A stretch of DNA of 64,000 bases. Origin: Ganoderma boninense (lineage: Eukaryota; Basidiomycota; Agaricomycetes; Polyporales; Polyporaceae). The translations under genes were made by a program, and so were the position numbers. This document shows positions 60,714-64,000 of this stretch, in pieces. The stretch is taken from the NCBI GenBank assembly GCA_002900995.3, contig CM035312.1:310001-374000 (forward strand). The letters are read 5' to 3'. The notes below the pieces were generated by a model that was not told the origin of the DNA, did no database searches, and was given only the letters and a program-made list of their open reading frames with translations. How positions within the stretch are numbered: the stretch's first letter is position 1; every line of letters starts with the position of its first letter.

Positions 60714-62461
60714 TCACTGTCCGAAAAGAGACCGCAACCCAGGCGTTTCAATGCGCTCGACGCGCCGCTGGTCGATTTTCGCCGGAGCAGCATACTGTCC
60801 AACCGAAACTATCAAAAAGAAAAGAGCTGTTATTCTTCGCAACACGCAACGGCATAGATACAAGAAGCAACAACAACATGGTACTCACGTCGCTCAGCCT
60901 CCACGAACACACGCACCATCATCCGATACCGCATCATCGGCATACGGGTATTCCAGAACCCTGGGTCCAAGAACTCCACATCCGTCCGACACGCCAGAGG
61001 CAGACCCGCACCCACCGGCTCGCCGGAGTAGTAGACACGCACCTTCAGCGGGCAACTATGTTTGATGCACACGTGGCTCAGCAGCGCGTCGAGGGCCGCC
61101 CACGGGACCGTCTCCCGGGACAGCCCCTCCCCTGCGTCGAGCACGAACACGAGGTGGTCGAGGCGCGACTCGGGGAGCGCCGCCAGGACGCGGCTGAAGA
61201 GCGCCGTCGCGATCTCGTAGGCGTTGGCGTTGGGGAACACCTGGTTGTCGTGTGCGTACAAGCCGAATTCGAGCGCGCTGAGCTTGGTGCACTGGCTGAC
61301 TGTCTCGGCGACTGTGGGTGAGAGCCCCGGGGATGGCGGCCGTGCTTCAGTCAGCATCGAGGCGTTGCTGTATGTGAAGATGCGCATGTGCAGGGGGGGG
61401 GGGGCAGAGGGATGCGGAGAGAGTGGGGCGTACTCACAGTCGCGGATGAGCTCCGGCCAGTTGGGGGGCTGCAGGAGCTGACCGGGCCAGGAGTGCGTAT
61501 CATACGGGATCGCAGTGAGGTTCGGGCGGAACGCGAAGTGCTGGAGCGTGGGCGCGACGGCGCGCACGATCCCCGTGATCCAGTACAGCCTCTCCCACGT
61601 CGAGAAGCACCTGCTCAGGTGCAGCGAGAGGAGCTCGCGCACGGGGTAGCGCTGGTGGAAGAACTCGCGGAGGACGTATGCGAAGAAGCCCTCCGCCTCG
61701 AGGTGCACGACCGTCGGGAGGCGGAGGCTGCGGTGGAAGTTGGGCTCGTAGAAGAGGTGCTCGGGGCGGAACCGCGCCGCGACGAGGCGCAGGCGCTCGA
61801 TCCGCTCGAAGAGCGAGAGGAAGCGGAAGAGCTGGTCGTAGAAGGCGTCTAGCAGGCCCTCCGTGACGTTGCACGACTCAATGGCGAGCCGCTTGAGCGA
61901 CCGGACCATGCCTGGCGGGAGGACGAGGGGACTGGGGGACTCGAGGACGTCTACGCGGCACAGCTCGAGCTCCTCGAGCTGCCGCATGGAACTGAGCATG
62001 GCGACGATGTCTTGCATGCTGATGTCGCCGTAGTTGCTCACGGTGAGGTGAGTGACAAAAGTGAAATGGCGGTCGACAGGACGGGAGAAGGCCCATCTGG
62101 TCATGGATGCGGATGGCTTGTGGCTGTCGTACCGTGGGTCCGAGGATATCACATTGGTTGCATCGTGTGCCGTTGGGGTTGAGCACGTTCCCTCAATCCT
62201 GTTGAATTCCTGAGTCCAGACGATGTGTTTCTTGAGGTGAGAGTCATAGTAAAACAGAACGCGGGGAGGGTGTGGGGGCAAGCGCACAGTCCACATAGCC
62301 GTAGGAGGAATGGGAATCGAAGCGTTGTAAGACATGGCACCTATATCACCGCTCCATGTTAGCAGAAAATCGACGCCACGGTCCGAGAGGAAGTGAAGAT
62401 TTACCTGGAGATACCGGAAGCCAGGCTGAAGGCGATAATTGATCCAGTTCCCTTCCACCAT
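60714..62461 (-). CDS. Leucine-rich F-box-family-like protein (copy A)
   Basis: Main frame from 62461 (MVEGNWINYRLQPGFRYLQ) to a donor at 60889, then a last exon 60714-60808 (SVGQYAAPAKIDQRR to LRSLFGQ). The last exon is confirmed by the tandem copy at the window edge. LRR-like segments are clear: FVTHLTVSNYGDISMQDI, LEELELCRVDVLE, LKRLAIESCNV, LSLHLSRCFSTW. No canonical F-box is visible at the N-terminus; it may lie in an unplaced upstream exon (a frame exists at 62483-62668) or be absent. Internal introns are possible at about 62345-62405 (GTAAAT...ATATAG) and at 61436 (GTGAGTACG). A TATAAAT lies immediately before the proposed ATG, which makes an upstream start plausible. Function unknown beyond a ligand- or substrate-binding role. 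Confidence 0.65.
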
Positions 62462-63705
62462 ATTTATACCAGAATGTGGCCCTCACAGCGACAGAGAAGA
62501 GGATATGGTAGGAGTGCACCGATCTGTGTCCGCGCCAGCCCACCGATGGAAGGGCGCAAACAGCTTCGCTATGGTCGTGGCACCTGCTAGATAAAGAAAG
62601 TCACTGATACTCATAGAGGAAAGATATGGATCGCCTTGCCGCACGAAGAGCATGAATTCAGTATCCATGACTCACCGTGTGGCTTTCGTCGCCGTCTATA
62701 AGCTATGCAATGGGCACTCTTGTTCTTGCCATGAGGTCGACGTATGGGAAGTGCCGTCCACATATCCACGTTGGGCTAGTATTGGGTGCTGTGCATATAA
62801 CTCAGCACAGGCGGGTCAGCGCCCCAAGAGCCACGCGTTTGATGCATGGCACTAATCAATTGAATAATGGCGGCAGGGGTTCTCGGCCTGCGGGAGTCGA
62901 GATGAGGCCCCTGCCAGCAGTGAGCGGCTTTCGAAATGAACCACCCTATACAATGAGCTCCATCGTCGAGGGTGAGTACGTACGACTGCATCATTTTTGA
63001 GAAATCACGTGTATAGAACTTGGAGCTCGAAGTCGCAGCGTTGATTGCAGAACAGAGAAGAACGGGCGTAGGCGGCGACACCACTGAGCGGAACCGCGAT
63101 GAGAGGCGAGCACTGCCGTATCTCGAAGGCTGTGTGGGCGTCTGCTATACTATAACGGGATGAACGCGTCATCCTCGCCTCAGCCTGGCACTTAGTACAC
63201 CGCCAGACCTGCGCTAATGGTCAGCGTAAATCGTTCACTCGACTCGTTGACTGAACGCCATCATGACACTAGTCATTCCTTCACCACCTGGAGCTTGATC
63301 GTGGCTCTAGCGTGAATAACCATAAGTACCCCACCCTCCGAATCGTTGCCCAGAGCCTGCTACAGCTGCATGATGCAGGTAGCGACCAAGTTGCAAGTCC
63401 CGGCTTCGGGCCCTCAAGCCTTCAGGCCGAGCCGAGCCGGGCCTTCATACAGGAATGTGCATGGTTCGCTTGGCATGCACGCCTGTGGCACATCCGATGC
63501 GATCATATTCGAAGGGGGAGAGGTGCGTTGACTCCCATTCAAGCTTTTGGAAAACAGCTGAGTCCGCCTCCTGAAAATCGTATCGCAGAAACCATATGTT
63601 CCAGCATAACGCGCAATCAAGAGACTCAGATATCCATTGACTGTACATGTACACCACACATTCATTCGTGACGCGTGGCAACTACACGATATTCGAGGCC
63701 TGGAA
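62462..63705. other. Spacer between tandem LRR-like genes
   Basis: Contains the 5' flank of copy A, a 62-bp transposon fragment at 63391-63452 and the conserved 3' flank of copy B. A frame at 62483-62668 (-) may be an upstream exon of copy A. No other gene seen. Confidence 0.45.
63391..63452 (+). mobile_element. Fragment of the 48.3-kb hAT-like MITE family
   Basis: The segment begins TTGCAAGTCCCGG and continues CCCTCAAGCC, CAGGCCGAGCC, GAGCCGGGCCTT and ATACAGG. It aligns with the left end of the element at 48318-48888 (bases about 48324-48410) minus a short internal piece. The terminal TAGTGAC is degraded and no right end is present, so this is a dead remnant. Confidence 0.7.
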
Positions 63706-64000
63706 TCACTGATAGAAAAGAGACCGCAGTCTAGAGGTAGCACTGTGCGCGATGCGCCCCGGCGCAGCGTACCGTCCAACCGCAACTGTGAAGCACAGCG
63801 CCGTCGCTAATATCCATCGCGTCACCGTCACGTAAAGACACAACAAACAACGCAGTACTCACAAGGCTCAGCCGCCACCCAACCGCGCACCGCCATCAAC
63901 TGCCGCATCATCGGCATACGGGTCTCCCAGAACCCCCGGTCCAAGAACTCCGTCCAAGGGGCCAGAGGGGGACTCGGACCCGCATTCAAGTTCAAGTTGC
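63706..64000 (-). CDS. 3' end of a tandem copy of the LRR-like gene (copy B, cut by window edge)
   Basis: Exon 63863-64000 (partial) encodes EFLDRGFWETRMPMMRQLMA and VRGWVAAEP, closely matching EFLDPGFWNTRMPMMRYRMM in copy A. It ends at the same GTGAGTAC donor. The last exon 63706-63785 encodes AVGRYAAPGRI to LRSLFYQ, matching SVGQYAAPAKI to LRSLFGQ of copy A. The rest lies beyond the right edge. Same orientation as copy A, so this is a direct tandem duplication. Confidence 0.75.

Overview
The window is nuclear DNA of a filamentous basidiomycete, most likely an Agaricomycete (a wood-decay or polypore-type mushroom; the order is inference). The evidence is GC-rich genes split by many 45-65 nt GT-AG introns, compact spacing, a class I sesquiterpene synthase of mushroom type, and multicopy families typical of that group: F-box/leucine-rich proteins, glutathione S-transferases (GSTs), secreted class 3 lipases and atypical kinases. 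Start, end and exon borders below come from reading frames, splice signals and family conservation, with phases checked by arithmetic where exons are listed.

Layout. 1-3.4 kb holds no convincing gene. 3.4-6.0 kb: proline-rich protein with an N-terminal EH-like region (+). 7.9-8.4 kb: broken relic of an F-box/LRR-type gene. 9.74-11.28 kb: a 1518 bp DNA transposon derivative with a perfect 17 bp terminal inverted repeat and an 8 bp target duplication (hAT-like), followed by degenerate repeats. 14.2-15.6 kb: sesquiterpene synthase (+). 16.5-17.7 kb: secreted class 3 lipase (-). 17.7-23.5 kb: mostly unexplained. 23.5-25.3 kb: conserved disordered protein (+). 25.8-29.4 kb: RecQ1-type helicase (-), divergent from the GPN-loop GTPase GPN2 at 29.7-31.2 kb (+). 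32.0-34.2 kb: two tandem GSTs (+), the second frameshifted. 34.6-36.6 kb: F-box protein (+). 37.0-42.9 kb: COPII coat subunit Sec31 (+). 44.0-45.2 kb: second lipase (+). 45.8-46.9 kb: third GST (-). 48.3-48.9 kb: second hAT-like element with 8 bp target duplication. 49.3-51.4 kb: second F-box gene (+), with two frame lesions. 51.6-51.8 kb: GST relic (-). 52.8-54.8 kb: Ser/Pro-rich protein (-). 57.8-58.8 kb: conserved membrane-anchored protein (+). 59.0-60.3 kb: atypical protein kinase (-). 60.7-62.5 kb: leucine-rich F-box-family-like protein (-), with the 3' end of a tandem copy running off the right edge.

How it fits together. Housekeeping genes (RecQ1, GPN2, Sec31) are intact and single-copy here. 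They are interleaved with lineage-expanding families (two lipases, four GST copies, two or three F-box families) in which several copies are broken. The lipase, GST and F-box families each occur on both sides of Sec31, which suggests scattered duplication with partial decay. The two hAT-like elements lie in intergenic DNA between these families. The terpene synthase has no obvious tailoring enzyme next to it. No undescribed multi-gene system could be demonstrated; the most informative structures are the two transposon derivatives and the decaying paralog modules.
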